Of a stretch of 64,000 bases of DNA, positions 44,471 through 56,300 are shown one piece after another. The position numbers and the translations under genes are program-made. The number at the start of each line of letters is the position of its first letter. Position 1 is the stretch's first letter. The stretch comes from Bacillota bacterium (GTDB taxonomy: Bacteria; Bacillota; Clostridia; Acetivibrionales; JAEXSP01), in contig JAEXSP010000004.1 in the NCBI GenBank assembly GCA_023453795.1, positions 62,001-126,000 of the forward strand, read 5' to 3'. Under the pieces are notes generated by a model that saw only the letters and a program-made list of their open reading frames with translations, was not told where the DNA came from and did no database searches.

Positions 44471-45400
44471 ATGGAATTTTTAAACATTGCTTACATTTCA
44501 AAAGTTAATGTTGCTTCTTTAAACGGGAGCGAAGGTATGGGAGGAAATATTACGCCAATAAAAAAGATTTCTGATAATCAGGATAATGAGTATGCGTATA
44601 TTTCAGGTCAGGCGCAAAGGCGGTATTTGAAAGAAACATTGATGCAGCTTGGACAAAGGATAACGGCGGTTAACGAAAGTGGGGAACCTAACTTTCTGGA
44701 ACTTAATGAGGAAATATACAATAAAGATAAAAACTCTTTTGAAAACAATAAACTTATGTATGAGGAATTTTGTGATTTGGACCTTTTCGGATATATGATG
44801 CCTAAAGGGGGGAGAAGATGGTCTCCTGTCAAGGTGGCACCTATGGTTTCGATTCACCCCTATAAAGGTGAATATGATTACCTAACAAGAAAACAATACA
44901 GTGAAAATGCTAGAAGCGGCAATATCGTTCAGGTTGAAATTGATACGATGAATTTCATGAGGGGGAATATAATGATTGATGCCGGTAAAATAGGTAGAGA
45001 AATTAATGAGTATACCTACGAGGCTACGCCTATGCTGGATGAAGAAGCAGTTAAAGCAAGAAGAAATGTAATGATCGATGCAATAAAGTATTTCAACGGA
45101 GGAGCGAAGCAGTCGAGGAATATGGAAGATATTTCTCCCAAGTTTATTGTTGCAGTCAGACAGAAAACCGGAAACCCTTTTCTATTAAATGTAATAACTG
45201 TAGACGAGAAGGATAACATTGTGATACCTCCCATTCTTGAGACTTTAAAAGAGAATGAAGCAGTTATCTCAACAACAAGCATAGGTATTACAACAGGAAT
45301 ATTTAAGAATGAGTTTCAAGTGAAAAAAGAATTTGAGAATGCGGGATATATTGTTACTACAGTCTCAAGATCTCTTGATAGCCTGAAAGAAGGTAACTGA
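44471..45400 (+). CDS. cas7: Cas7 backbone subunit (Cst2/DevR type)
   Basis: About 309-residue RAMP protein that forms the crRNA-binding filament of Cascade. The N-terminus IAYISKVNVASLNGSEGMGG and AYISGQAQRRYLKETL match the Cst2/DevR family. ATG 44471 follows AAAGGAGG; the earlier ATG 44441 would overlap cas8b. Confidence 0.92.
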   Translation: MEFLNIAYISKVNVASLNGSEGMGGNITPIKKISDNQDNEYAYISGQAQRRYLKETLMQLGQRITAVNESGEPNFLELNEEIYNKDKNSFENNKLMYEEFCDLDLFGYMMPKGGRRWSPVKVAPMVSIHPYKGEYDYLTRKQYSENARSGNIVQVEIDTMNFMRGNIMIDAGKIGREINEYTYEATPMLDEEAVKARRNVMIDAIKYFNGGAKQSRNMEDISPKFIVAVRQKTGNPFLLNVITVDEKDNIVIPPILETLKENEAVISTTSIGITTGIFKNEFQVKKEFENAGYIVTTVSRSLDSLKEGN

Positions 45401-45401
45401 T

Positions 45402-46115
45402 ATGAAAGTGATACGATTCAGAACAGAAGGAATATTCAATTCTTTTAGAGTTCCCTTCTTCAGAACATATCATAAAAGTTTTTTAGCACCTCCTAAAACC
45501 ACCATTATAGGGATGCTTACAAATATTGCGGGTAAACCAGAAAAATGGTATTACGACATTTTAAGCAGTGAAGCAATACAAGTATCAGTTGTTATAAACA
45601 ATATCAAAGGAAAAGCAAAAGATTTGTGGGCATATAAAACCTATGTAAATAAAAGCGGTATGCACGGTAGAAGTGTCATTCGAAGGGACAGGCTTTTTCA
45701 TGCATCCTATTGGATATACCTCAAAATTAATAATGAAGAACTAAAAAGTACAGTTCTTGGAGCCCTTTACAATCCTCAAAACATTCCTTCACTTGGCCTT
45801 GATGACGAGATAATCAAGTTATATGGCGTTGAAGAAATAGATGTGGCGATTAATCACAGTGGAAAGATTAATTCGGTTTTCATGGATTTGGGACTCAAGT
45901 ATTCAGCTTTGCCGTTAGATTATGATGATATCATTGAGCTTCCTACAGGGAATATTGTGCCTCTGAAATTCAAGTCTGATTTAAACCAAAAGGGGAAAAG
46001 AGAATGGAGAATTCCGCAGGAAGAATATAAGCAAATTGAATACTTAAACTGTGAAATAGAAATAGAAGGAATTGAGAGCTATTCTGATGGATTAAATAGG
46101 GTGGTGTTCTATTGA
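45402..46115 (+). CDS. cas5: Cascade subunit Cas5
   Basis: 237-residue RAMP protein that caps the crRNA 5' handle. The N-terminal signature FRVPFFRTYHKSFLAPPKTTIIGML is typical of the Cas5t/Cas5b type. Its stop overlaps the first base of the cas3 ATG. Confidence 0.92.
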   Translation: MKVIRFRTEGIFNSFRVPFFRTYHKSFLAPPKTTIIGMLTNIAGKPEKWYYDILSSEAIQVSVVINNIKGKAKDLWAYKTYVNKSGMHGRSVIRRDRLFHASYWIYLKINNEELKSTVLGALYNPQNIPSLGLDDEIIKLYGVEEIDVAINHSGKINSVFMDLGLKYSALPLDYDDIIELPTGNIVPLKFKSDLNQKGKREWRIPQEEYKQIEYLNCEIEIEGIESYSDGLNRVVFY

Positions 46116-48334
46116 TGAGCATAATCGCCAAAAAAAAAGATAACAGAGAACAAACTTTGGAAGAGCATACTTTTTTAGTCATACAGGAAGCACTTGATCT
46201 GATTGATGAGGAAACACTTAACTTTATATCTATAAAATGCAACTTTCCTAAGGAAAGATTAAGAGATTTGATATTCTGTTCAGCGTATTTTCACGATATG
46301 GGAAAAGCAACAGAAGAATTTCAAAATACAATTAATGGTGGAAAGAAAAGCTTTCATTCCCTCTACTCTGCGAATCTTGTCTCTGATATTATTGATTTTG
46401 AGTTAAATGAGGAAGAGTATGTAAACATGCTCTTCCTTGTTATTCTTACTCATCATAGCCTATATAACATCAATGGGAGCTTTGGATGCATTAATCAGGG
46501 GAGAGAATATTCTCATCGGTTTCTTCCCGAGGCAAGGGGATTCTTTGATTCTTACAAAACCGTCTATGAAAGGTATATGAAAAGAGAATGTGCTTATAAA
46601 TTTACATATAAAACGAGAAATTTAGATGATTTGAATCGTATAATAAATTCAGAGCTTAGGGATGAAATTAAGTCTGTTTCAAACTATCAGTCATTACGTT
46701 TGTTGTATGCATACTTATCAGGTCTTTTAAACCTTGCTGATTGGTCTGCTTCTGCAAAATTTGAAGGCACATGCCCTGAAATCACTTTGGCAAATGTTCC
46801 TGATAGAGAATATATACTAGGAAAATTGAAAAATGCATTAAAAATTGAAGAATTTATTCCTAAGAATTTTCAACAAAGGCTATCAAATATCAAGGGAAAT
46901 GTGCTTGTTGAAATACCTACTGGAGAAGGGAAAACAGAAGGGGCTTTTCTGTGGGCTGCAAATAATATTAGGAATAATCATAGTAAAATTATATATACAC
47001 TACCCACACAAACAACGTCAAATAAATTATTTGAAAGAGCAAAAGCAGTTTTTGGGAATAGTTCAGGACTCGTACACGGTTCTGCTGAAATATATCTAGA
47101 AACAATTTATGAAGAAGAAAACGGTTTGATTGATGAAAACTTCAAAGCTGAAATACTATACAGCAAAACATTTAACAAACCAATGACGATATCTACAATA
47201 GATGGACTATTGAAATATTTCATGAATACGGGAAGATACAATATTGCTACCTTCAATGTATTAAATTCCGTAGTCATTATTGATGAAATACATTCCTATG
47301 ATTTCAAGCTACTTGGATTCATAAAAAGGTTTCTCGAATTAGCTCAAGAATATAGAATACCTGTGTGTATTATGAGTGCTTCTATTCCTGATAAAATCAA
47401 GCAAAAACTTAATATTGGCTACTACCCTATAATAAGGGATGAACAGCTGTTTCAAGTAAAGGCAATTGAAATCGTTAAGAAGAATGACTGTATGGAAAAC
47501 AATATTGACTTAATTATCGAAGAGTACAATAAAGGTAAAAACGTCATTGTAGTCAGAAATCTTGTTAAGAGCTCTGTTAATACATTCACAGAACTTAAAA
47601 ATAAAGGCATCAGAGATATTATTCTTTACAATGCATGTTTTAAGAAAAAATGCAGAATAGAGAAGGAAAATGAAATTTATGAAAGACTAAAAGCAAAGAA
47701 AAATTTTATCCTTGTTGCAACTCAGGTTGTTGAAATTTCACTTGATATAGATTTTGATGTTATGTTTACTGATGTGGCCCCAATAGATGCATTGATCCAG
47801 CGTTTCGGAAGAGTAAACAGAAGAAAAAAAGGTGATAGGATCGACAAGGTATATGTCTTTAAAGAAACTGAAGGAAAACCTTATGAAGAAATTATGCTGA
47901 ATATTACTTTCGATATAATTGAGGAAGGAGTACATCCCATTTTTACCTATAATAAATGGTTAAATGATGTTTACAATAAGGTCTTCGAATATACTAAAAT
48001 ACAAAATACGGCAAATGTATTTGATGAAGGATATAGCCTTTTTGATGATATGTTAAATGAATTATATGGGATTTCAAAATCTAACAAAAATTATGATCTC
48101 AGGGATATAGAATTTCCAAAAAGAGACTTCTTGCTTACGGAAGACTATAAAAATGGAAAAATAAAATATGAAGATACTGTATCTTTGGGAAGTTGGCTTG
48201 CGAATAAAACATCATATCTGAGCATTGAAAGAGATAGAAAAAATGGATTATATTACGATGTATTAAATTTAGGATATAGCTGTGAAACAGGAGTACAGAT
48301 TCCAACTAATTCTAAAGAAGATCTTTTTTTGTGA
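46115..48334 (+). CDS. cas3: Cas3 nuclease-helicase
   Basis: 739-residue effector that unwinds and degrades target DNA recruited by Cascade. An N-terminal HD nuclease domain has EEHT, FHDMGKATEEF and THH motifs; the SF2 helicase part has Walker A PTGEGKTEGAF near residue 267, DEIHSYD, and motif VI RFGRVNRR. HD and helicase are fused in the normal order. GGGTGG precedes ATG 46115. All key residues look intact, so interference should be functional. Confidence 0.95.
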   Translation: MSIIAKKKDNREQTLEEHTFLVIQEALDLIDEETLNFISIKCNFPKERLRDLIFCSAYFHDMGKATEEFQNTINGGKKSFHSLYSANLVSDIIDFELNEEEYVNMLFLVILTHHSLYNINGSFGCINQGREYSHRFLPEARGFFDSYKTVYERYMKRECAYKFTYKTRNLDDLNRIINSELRDEIKSVSNYQSLRLLYAYLSGLLNLADWSASAKFEGTCPEITLANVPDREYILGKLKNALKIEEFIPKNFQQRLSNIKGNVLVEIPTGEGKTEGAFLWAANNIRNNHSKIIYTLPTQTTSNKLFERAKAVFGNSSGLVHGSAEIYLETIYEEENGLIDENFKAEILYSKTFNKPMTISTIDGLLKYFMNTGRYNIATFNVLNSVVIIDEIHSYDFKLLGFIKRFLELAQEYRIPVCIMSASIPDKIKQKLNIGYYPIIRDEQLFQVKAIEIVKKNDCMENNIDLIIEEYNKGKNVIVVRNLVKSSVNTFTELKNKGIRDIILYNACFKKKCRIEKENEIYERLKAKKNFILVATQVVEISLDIDFDVMFTDVAPIDALIQRFGRVNRRKKGDRIDKVYVFKETEGKPYEEIMLNITFDIIEEGVHPIFTYNKWLNDVYNKVFEYTKIQNTANVFDEGYSLFDDMLNELYGISKSNKNYDLRDIEFPKRDFLLTEDYKNGKIKYEDTVSLGSWLANKTSYLSIERDRKNGLYYDVLNLGYSCETGVQIPTNSKEDLFL

Positions 48335-48350
48335 GGGGAGGCCTGTTTTT

Positions 48351-48845
48351 ATGACACTTACCGGAACCCTTATCAATTACTATTTCCATTGCAAGCGTCA
48401 ATGCTGGCTTTTCGCCAATAAAATAAATCTGGAAGATAACAGCGAAGATGTTCGGATCGGTAGAGTTATTCATGAAATAAAGCATGAACGTGAGAAAAAT
48501 ACGGAAATAAGTATCGACAATATAAAAATAGACAAGTTAACAGATGATTATCTCGTTGAAGTGAAGAAGTCAGATGCGGACATAAACGCAGTTAAGTGGC
48601 AAGTCCTTCTTTACCTGAAAAAGCTGAAAGATAAGGGGATAGAGAAAAAAGGGAAGATCGAGTTCGCAGAACAGAACAAGCAGGAAAATAAAGTTCATTA
48701 TCTTGAGCTTTCTTCTGAAAATGAAGAACAGCTAGAAAAGCTTTCAAGAGAAATAGATGAATTCATAGCAGCAGAAAAACCCCCGGAAGCGCAAATATCG
48801 GCCAAATGCAAACGCTGCGCATACTATGAATATTGTTTCATTTAA
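48351..48845 (+). CDS. cas4: Adaptation exonuclease Cas4
   Basis: 164-residue RecB-like nuclease with four iron-sulphur cysteines: CKRQC at the start and CKRCAYYEYC at the end. The catalytic region VEVKKSDADINAVKWQVLLYL is visible. Cas4 trims and PAM-selects prespacers with Cas1-Cas2. ATG 48351 is preceded by GAGGGGAGG; the frame is open from 48282 within cas3. Confidence 0.93.
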   Translation: MTLTGTLINYYFHCKRQCWLFANKINLEDNSEDVRIGRVIHEIKHEREKNTEISIDNIKIDKLTDDYLVEVKKSDADINAVKWQVLLYLKKLKDKGIEKKGKIEFAEQNKQENKVHYLELSSENEEQLEKLSREIDEFIAAEKPPEAQISAKCKRCAYYEYCFI

Positions 48846-48856
48846 GGAGTAGAGTT

Positions 48857-49858
48857 ATGAAAGAGCATACAAGATATATATTTTCTATAGGGGAACTTAG
48901 CCGAAAAGACTTTTCCATACAGTTCAAAAATGAGAAGGGCAATTTCTATCTTCCGATAAAAGATACCAGGGAAATTTACTGCTTCAATGAAGTATCCCTG
49001 AATACCAAATTTCTCGATATGATCTCAAAGGCCGGGATAACCCTTCATTTCTTCAATTATTATGGAAATTATACGGGATCATTCTATCCAAAGGAATATT
49101 TGATAAGCGGCGATCTCACTGTGAAACAGGCTAATGCATTTTCAACCAAGAGGGTTGAACTTGCAAAAGCCTTTGTGCTGGGAATTGCAGATAATATCAG
49201 AGAAGTATTGTACCATTATTACAGACATGGCAGAAAAGAGCTTAAAGAGGTCATTGACTGGTTGAAAGATGATGTAGCAAGGATTTTAAACAGTGTAACG
49301 GATATTAAGCAAATTCTTATGGTGGAGGGAGGAATTTGGAGCAGGTTCTATGATAGTTTTCGATTATTTCTGCCGGAGGATTTTGTAATGAATAAAAGGG
49401 TAAGAAGACCACCTGACAATCCTATAAACGCCCTTGTTTCATTTGGAAACAGCATACTATATACAAAGACAATAACACAGATTTATCATACACATCTGAA
49501 TCAAGCTATTAGTTTTCTGCATGAACCTTCTGAAGGTCGTTTTTCTTTAAGTTTGGATTTATCTGAGGCTTTTAAGCCGATTATTGTATTCAAAACGATT
49601 TTCGATTGTGTGAATAATCGGAAACTTCAAGTTTCCAAGCACTTTGAAAGCAAGCTTAATTACTGCCTTTTGAATGAGCCGGGAAAGAAAATTTTTATTG
49701 AGGAATTTGAGGAAAGGATAAATCAGGTATTTGAGCATAAGGCATTAAAAAGGAAAACTACATATAAAAATGCAATTAAGCTGGATGGCTATAAGTTAAT
49801 TAAATTCTTAATGGAAGGGAAATCATTCAAACCTTTCAATTTGGGGGAATCGATGTGA
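48857..49858 (+). CDS. cas1: Spacer integrase Cas1
   Basis: 333-residue type I-B Cas1, the metal-dependent integrase of new spacers. Family segments: YIFSIGELSRKDFSIQF, HFFNYYGNYTGSFYPKE, LMVEGGIWSRFYDSF and NALVSFGNSILYT. AAGGAG sets the start at ATG 48857. Its stop overlaps the cas2 GTG start (GTGA), so the two are translationally coupled. Confidence 0.95.
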   Translation: MKEHTRYIFSIGELSRKDFSIQFKNEKGNFYLPIKDTREIYCFNEVSLNTKFLDMISKAGITLHFFNYYGNYTGSFYPKEYLISGDLTVKQANAFSTKRVELAKAFVLGIADNIREVLYHYYRHGRKELKEVIDWLKDDVARILNSVTDIKQILMVEGGIWSRFYDSFRLFLPEDFVMNKRVRRPPDNPINALVSFGNSILYTKTITQIYHTHLNQAISFLHEPSEGRFSLSLDLSEAFKPIIVFKTIFDCVNNRKLQVSKHFESKLNYCLLNEPGKKIFIEEFEERINQVFEHKALKRKTTYKNAIKLDGYKLIKFLMEGKSFKPFNLGESM

Positions 49859-50142
49859 GCAGGGATATAAACTATAACTATGCGTTTGTCCTGTATGACG
49901 TAGGAGAAAAGAGAGTGCATAAGGTTTTTAAGGTGTGTAAGAAGTATTTTAAGCATCATCAGAAATCCATTTTCAGGGGTAATATTACGCCTTCAAATAT
50001 TATAAAACTAAGGGAAGAACTTAAAAAAGTAATTAATGAGGACGAAGATTTTATAACAATTCTGAAACTTGTAACCCGAGCTGACTTTGAAGAAGAAACA
50101 ATCGGTAATAATAAAACACCATGCGAGTCGCTTATCTTGTGA
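49855..50142 (+). CDS. cas2: Cas2
   Basis: 95-residue ferredoxin-fold partner of Cas1 (YAFVLYDVGEKRVHKVFKVCKKY...SIFRGNITPSNI). It begins at GTG 49855, overlapping cas1. It is the last cas gene, directly before the array leader. Confidence 0.94.
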   Translation: MSRDINYNYAFVLYDVGEKRVHKVFKVCKKYFKHHQKSIFRGNITPSNIIKLREELKKVINEDEDFITILKLVTRADFEEETIGNNKTPCESLIL

Positions 50143-50309
50143 TTTTTTCCAAGCGGAGTAATAGAAAATTCTCTTAATGCTTTGATTTTTATAGGGTTTT
50201 ATGGCTTTTGCCTATTTTGCAGATAACGGTTGGAAAAAACTTAATGAAAACCTAGAAATTCAGGCGTTTTAAAGAAAAGCCATGTAAGTGAAAGCCTTAA
50301 TTGGCGTTA
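50143..50309 (+). promoter_or_regulatory. CRISPR leader
   Basis: 167-base A/T-rich gap between cas2 and the first repeat. Perfect repeats adjoin it while the far end of the array is degenerate, so this is the leader side and new spacers enter here. No gene is seen. Confidence 0.8.
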
Positions 50310-53300
50310 GTTGAACCGGAACATAAGATGTATTTAAATGAAGCAAAAGGAATTAAAGTACTAAGCGATACAGAGTTGAACCGGAACATAAGATGTATTT
50401 AAATGCGCCTTATTTATTAAAGTGGATAAATCAAATGGCGTTGAACCGGAACATAAGATGTATTTAAATAGTCTTGGGTCTGCTAAAGAAGATGCTCCCG
50501 TTGACGTTGAACCGGAACATAAGATGTATTTAAATTCAGATGCTTGCTGAAATGTAAGCCGAACACCGTAGTTGAACCGGAACATAAGATGTATTTAAAT
50601 AGGATAATTCGCCAGGCTACCCTCTCCGCCTGTTCAGTTGAACCGGAACATAAGATGTATTTAAATACTTCTTCAGGAGTGGCACCATAAATTTCATTCT
50701 TTTGTTGAACCGGAACATAAGATGTATTTAAATATTGGTACGCTTGGAGCGAGGCGTAAGCTTACAACAGTTGAACCGGAACATAAGATGTATTTAAATA
50801 TAAAAGGGATCTTAAAAAATTGGAACGGTCAATGTTGAACCGGAACATAAGATGTATTTAAATTTAACTGGTTCATTACATAACCCCTTATATTTATCGT
50901 TGAACCGGAACATAAGATGTATTTAAATATGGTCAGGCAAGAATGACTGTAACATCGGTAAAGCGTTGAACCGGAACATAAGATGTATTTAAATAGAAGT
51001 AAAAAGGGGGGGAAGTAGGGGACTATTAAGTTGAACCGGAACATAAGATGTATTTAAATAACTTTAATAACATGTTGAGAAAAATACTTATAGGTTGAAC
51101 CGGAACATAAGATGTATTTAAATTGAGCCATTTTTTCTTGAGAAACTTCTTTTGTTTGAGTTGAACCGGAACATAAGATGTATTTAAATCATTTTAAGCA
51201 AGCTTCAAGTGAATCATATGTTTCGGTTGAACCGGAACATAAGATGTATTTAAATTCCCATTTTTGCAATATTGGTGTAACATCGATAAATGTTGAACCG
51301 GAACATAAGATGTATTTAAATAAACATTACTAACAAACAAATTAATATACACAACTGTTGAACCGGAACATAAGATGTATTTAAATACAAGTAAATTTTT
51401 CCCTTGCATTGCCATGTTGTATCGTTGAACCGGAACATAAGATGTATTTAAATGCACTAAAATGTCCAACATTCGCGCAATTAACCAGGGCTGTTGAACC
51501 GGAACATAAGATGTATTTAAATTTATACACAATGGCTCCCTGTGGCTTACCATTGATGTTGAACCGGAACATAAGATGTATTTAAATTACTTAAAAATTT
51601 TTTCATAATTTATAACCTCCAGGTTGAACCGGAACATAAGATGTATTTAAATGACGCAGATAAGCAGTGGTACAAAGACCATTATAAGTTGAACCGGAAC
51701 ATAAGATGTATTTAAATATGGCAAATGACGCTGAAACTTATCTTGAATTTATGTTGAACCGGAACATAAGATGTATTTAAATTTATTCTTCGCTTATGAT
51801 ACCCCAGACGATTACGAAGTTGAACCGGAACATAAGATGTATTTAAATAGACAGGGAAAAGTTCAAGTGCATTGGAATTTAAATGTTGAACCGGAACATA
51901 AGATGTATTTAAATCTGGCTTGATGCCGAACAAAATGCAGCATTAGCAGCGTTGAACCGGAACATAAGATGTATTTAAATATTGGCCGCTCGGTATGATG
52001 CAGTAGTTAGAGCAAAACTTGTTGAACCGGAACATAAGATGTATTTAAATTTATAAGACGAGTTCTCGCGGCAGATACAAATTAGTTGAACCGGAACATA
52101 AGATGTATTTAAATCAAAATCCTGCTCGTTCATTATCCTTATTATCTCGGTTGAACCGGAACATAAGATGTATTTAAATTCCGCTTGCATATCCATAATC
52201 CCTTGACCTAACAAGTTGAACCGGAACATAAGATGTATTTAAATATTTGCAAAAGGACAACTTTCTGAAGACCATAAGAAGTTGAACCGGAACATAAGAT
52301 GTATTTAAATCTGGCATCTGGTTCACCCCCGAAAATAATCGAATAGTTGAACCGGAACATAAGATGTATTTAAATTGGGCAGCTCGGAATTCATGCAGGG
52401 CAGAAAGTAGGTTGAACCGGAACATAAGATGTATTTAAATTTTTCATAAGAATATTTAACATTGAATTCAACAGGCTGTTGAACCGGAACATAAGATGTA
52501 TTTAAATTCCTGAGAAGCAACGCGTTCCTTGTCCTTAGATGCTAGGTTGAACCGGAACATAAGATGTATTTAAATTGCGTATAGTTTAAAAGCTGTGCAT
52601 GCGTGAAATTGGTTGAACCGGAACATAAGATGTATTTAAATTTAAAATACTTGGGTTGTTGTTAGTAACACAACCAAGTTGAACCGAACATAAGATGTAT
52701 TTAAATAGTGTGCGCTTGATTTCTTCCATATCCTCCTCACTAAGTTGAACCGGAACATAAGATGTATTTAAATATGCCTTGCGGATTATCCTTGGTCATT
52801 ACCTTGAATAGTTGAACCGGAACATAAGATGTATTTAAATTAATAACGGGTTGCCTGAAATTAGACTAGAACCTGTTGAACCGGAACATAAGATGTATTT
52901 AAATAAGCTTAATTGATAGACTGTCAAATATAATAGGGTTGTTGAACCGGAACATAAGATGTATTTAAATATGTTCGCGTTTCTCCACCCGTAGATGGCC
53001 TGAAAGGTTGAACCGGAACATAAGATGTATTTAAATTATGGACCTTCTGTAAGTACCTTTGTTGTCGTATCAGTTGAACCGGAACATAAGATGTATTTAA
53101 ATATTTTTACATTTGTGATAGTACCGCCGAATGCGGCATGTTGAACCGGAACATAAGATGTATTTAAATAACACCCCACTAACACCCCACTATTTTTTAC
53201 TTTATGTTGAACCGGAACATAAGATGTATTTAAATTGCTGTATTTGTTTTATGTGTTGATTGTGATATACGTTGAACCGGAACATAAGATGTATTTAAAT

Positions 53301-56300
53301 TTTTGCTGGGTTTAATTGGCCCATTTGCTCGGCTTGTTGAACCGGAACATAAGATGTATTTAAATAAGAATATCGTCCCTGCCGGAGTAATAGAGAATAT
53401 GTTGAACCGGAACATAAGATGTATTTAAATTCAGCTACATACTCTGTACAAGTAGTAAAGGATGTGTTGAACCGGAACATAAGATGTATTTAAATCTTGG
53501 ATTTTTGCCATAATTGGATTTGTACCAGTCTGTTGAACCGGAACATAAGATGTATTTAAATTCAATGATTATTCCTACCTTATGCCATACATCAATGTTG
53601 AACCGGAACATAAGATGTATTTAAATTGCAGTGAACCAGATAAAAGGGCAATTCTAAGCGGGTTGAACCGGAACATAAGATGTATTTAAATACAATATTT
53701 GCCTTTCCTGCATACAGGTATGGAGTTAGTTGAACCGGAACATAAGATGTATTTAAATCTTGTTTTGCTCCCTATTGCTTGCCACATTCTAACGTTGAAC
53801 CGGAACATAAGATGTATTTAAATAATGTCAGCTTATAACATGAATCGCATGGAAAGTTTGGTTGAACCGGAACATAAGATGTATTTAAATTGGAATGTTA
53901 AAACTCGCAACAGGAAGCGCAATTAGTTGAACCGGAACATAAGATGTATTTAAATTATAAAAACATATCTGCTTCCGATTTGCATGAAGCTAGTTGAACC
54001 GGAACATAAGATGTATTTAAATTTTTGTCCATGCAATAAATCCTCCTTCATATTTCTGTTGAACCGGAACATAAGATGTATTTAAATCCGTTTGGGAAAA
54101 CATAAAAGCCACAAACAAACCGTTGAACCGGAACATAAGATGTATTTAAATACAGTAAGAGATACTACAAAAAAGAAGCCTGGAAAAGTTGAACCGGAAC
54201 ATAAGATGTATTTAAATTGCAAATATGGATAAATACGGGTTGAAAGAAGGTTGAACCGGAACATAAGATGTATTTAAATTTAAAATGATTTTATTTTGTA
54301 GAGATCATAAATAACGTTGAACCGGAACATAAGATGTATTTAAATTTGTAAGTAAGTCCCATGTTTTTAAAATATTCTCTTGTTGAACCGGAACATAAGA
54401 TGTATTTAAATAGAAGAGGTTGAAACAAGCCGTCAGGAAGTGTACGTTGAACCGGAACATAAGATGTATTTAAATTCGTATCCATTCGCCTTTAGAATCC
54501 TGAAAGCCTCATGTTGAACCGGAACATAAGATGTATTTAAATCTATCGGCAGACCTGTTGATCTTTCTGGATACATAAGTGTTGAACCGGAACATAAGAT
54601 GTATTTAAATATTATAATATGTGTGGTTGCTTTGGAGCTTCGCTCCTGTTGAACCGGAACATAAGATGTATTTAAATTGCAAAATGTGTCCAACATTCAT
54701 GCAATTCACCACTGTTGAACCGGAACATAAGATGTATTTAAATGGAGCGTATTCTATAACGCCATTACCCTCGCCGATGTTGAACCGGAACATAAGATGT
54801 ATTTAAATATATATACTTGAAAGTCTACCATCCTCAACTACAAGTTGAACCGGAACATAAGATGTATTTAAATTTTAACAAAGGATTTTTATAATTTTCC
54901 ATTATACAGTTGAACCGGAACATAAGATGTATTTAAATATTTTTGCTGTACTTGTTTTTCCACCACCGGGAATGTTGAACCGGAACATAAGATGTATTTA
55001 AATTTGGCTCCTGCCATGTCCTTGGTAGTTGTAACAAGTTGAACCGGAACATAAGATGTATTTAAATACCTCGGGACTATTATAGCCTTGAATCGATTAC
55101 TTTAGTTGAACCGGAACATAAGATGTATTTAAATTAAAAGATTGCAAAGGTTCTTCAAATTGAGTAGACAGTTGAACCGGAACATAAGATGTATTTAAAT
55201 AAAGGAGTGGGATAGCATGAAGGGAGAGGTTTGCGAGTTGAACCGGAACATAAGATGTATTTAAATAATATGCTGTACGATATTCGGGAAGATCAAACAA
55301 CTGTTGAACCGGAACATAAGATGTATTTAAATATGGATAGATGGTTATAAAACATTTACTAACTATGAGTTGAACCGGAACATAAGATGTATTTAAATTT
55401 GTCAAGGGTGAGCATAAGATGGATTCCTTACGAGGTTGAACCGGAACATAAGATGTATTTAAATTTTGTAGGTACAAAGACTCATAAAAAATAGTACTTA
55501 GTTGAACCGGAACATAAGATGTATTTAAATAAAGGAAGGTACGCCGTATATGCTCCGGTTACCTTCGTTGAACCGGAACATAAGATGTATTTAAATTACG
55601 CTGTTCCTCAGAGTTCCAGTCAATTGTATTGGTTGAACCGGAACATAAGATGTATTTAAATAAGGGTGACGGCAAGCCGGTTGTAATAAGGAATAGGTTG
55701 AACCGGAACATAAGATGTATTTAAATTACGCTTCCCAAGGGAACATATTTGAATCCGGATCTTCGTTGAACCGGAACATAAGATGTATTTAAATAGAAGC
55801 AAAAAGGGGGGGAAGTAGGGGGACTATTAATGTTGAACCGGAACATAAGATGTATTTAAATACAAAAGAAAGCATGCTAGAAGCTACAAAACTCGCTCGT
55901 TGAACCGGAACATAAGATGTATTTAAATTTTGGCTTGTTGTAATTGGCCCATCTGCTCTACTGCGGTGTTGAACCGGAACATAAGATGTATTTAAATAGG
56001 GAATATTTCTCATTCCAACGTACCTTGATTAGTTCTGTTGAACCGGAACATAAGATGTATTTAAATTTTTTAAATACTATAACCAGTTCAAAAAGCCTAG
56101 CACAGTTGAACCGGAACATAAGATGTATTTAAATTTTTGACAGGTGCATTGGCTGTTATACCTCCTTTTTGTTGAACCGGAACATAAGATGTATTTAAAT
56201 TTTCTATTCCAGTTGTTGTTATAGTACCATTTTCTAGTTGAACCGGAACATAAGATGTATTTAAATGCTAATGAAGTAGACATTTGTGGAATATTTGGCA

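Noticed and set aside
50929..51291. Possible homology between spacers sharing TGTAACATCG.TAAA
   Set aside because: The shared stretch is short and at the spacer ends; weaker than the four pairs reported.
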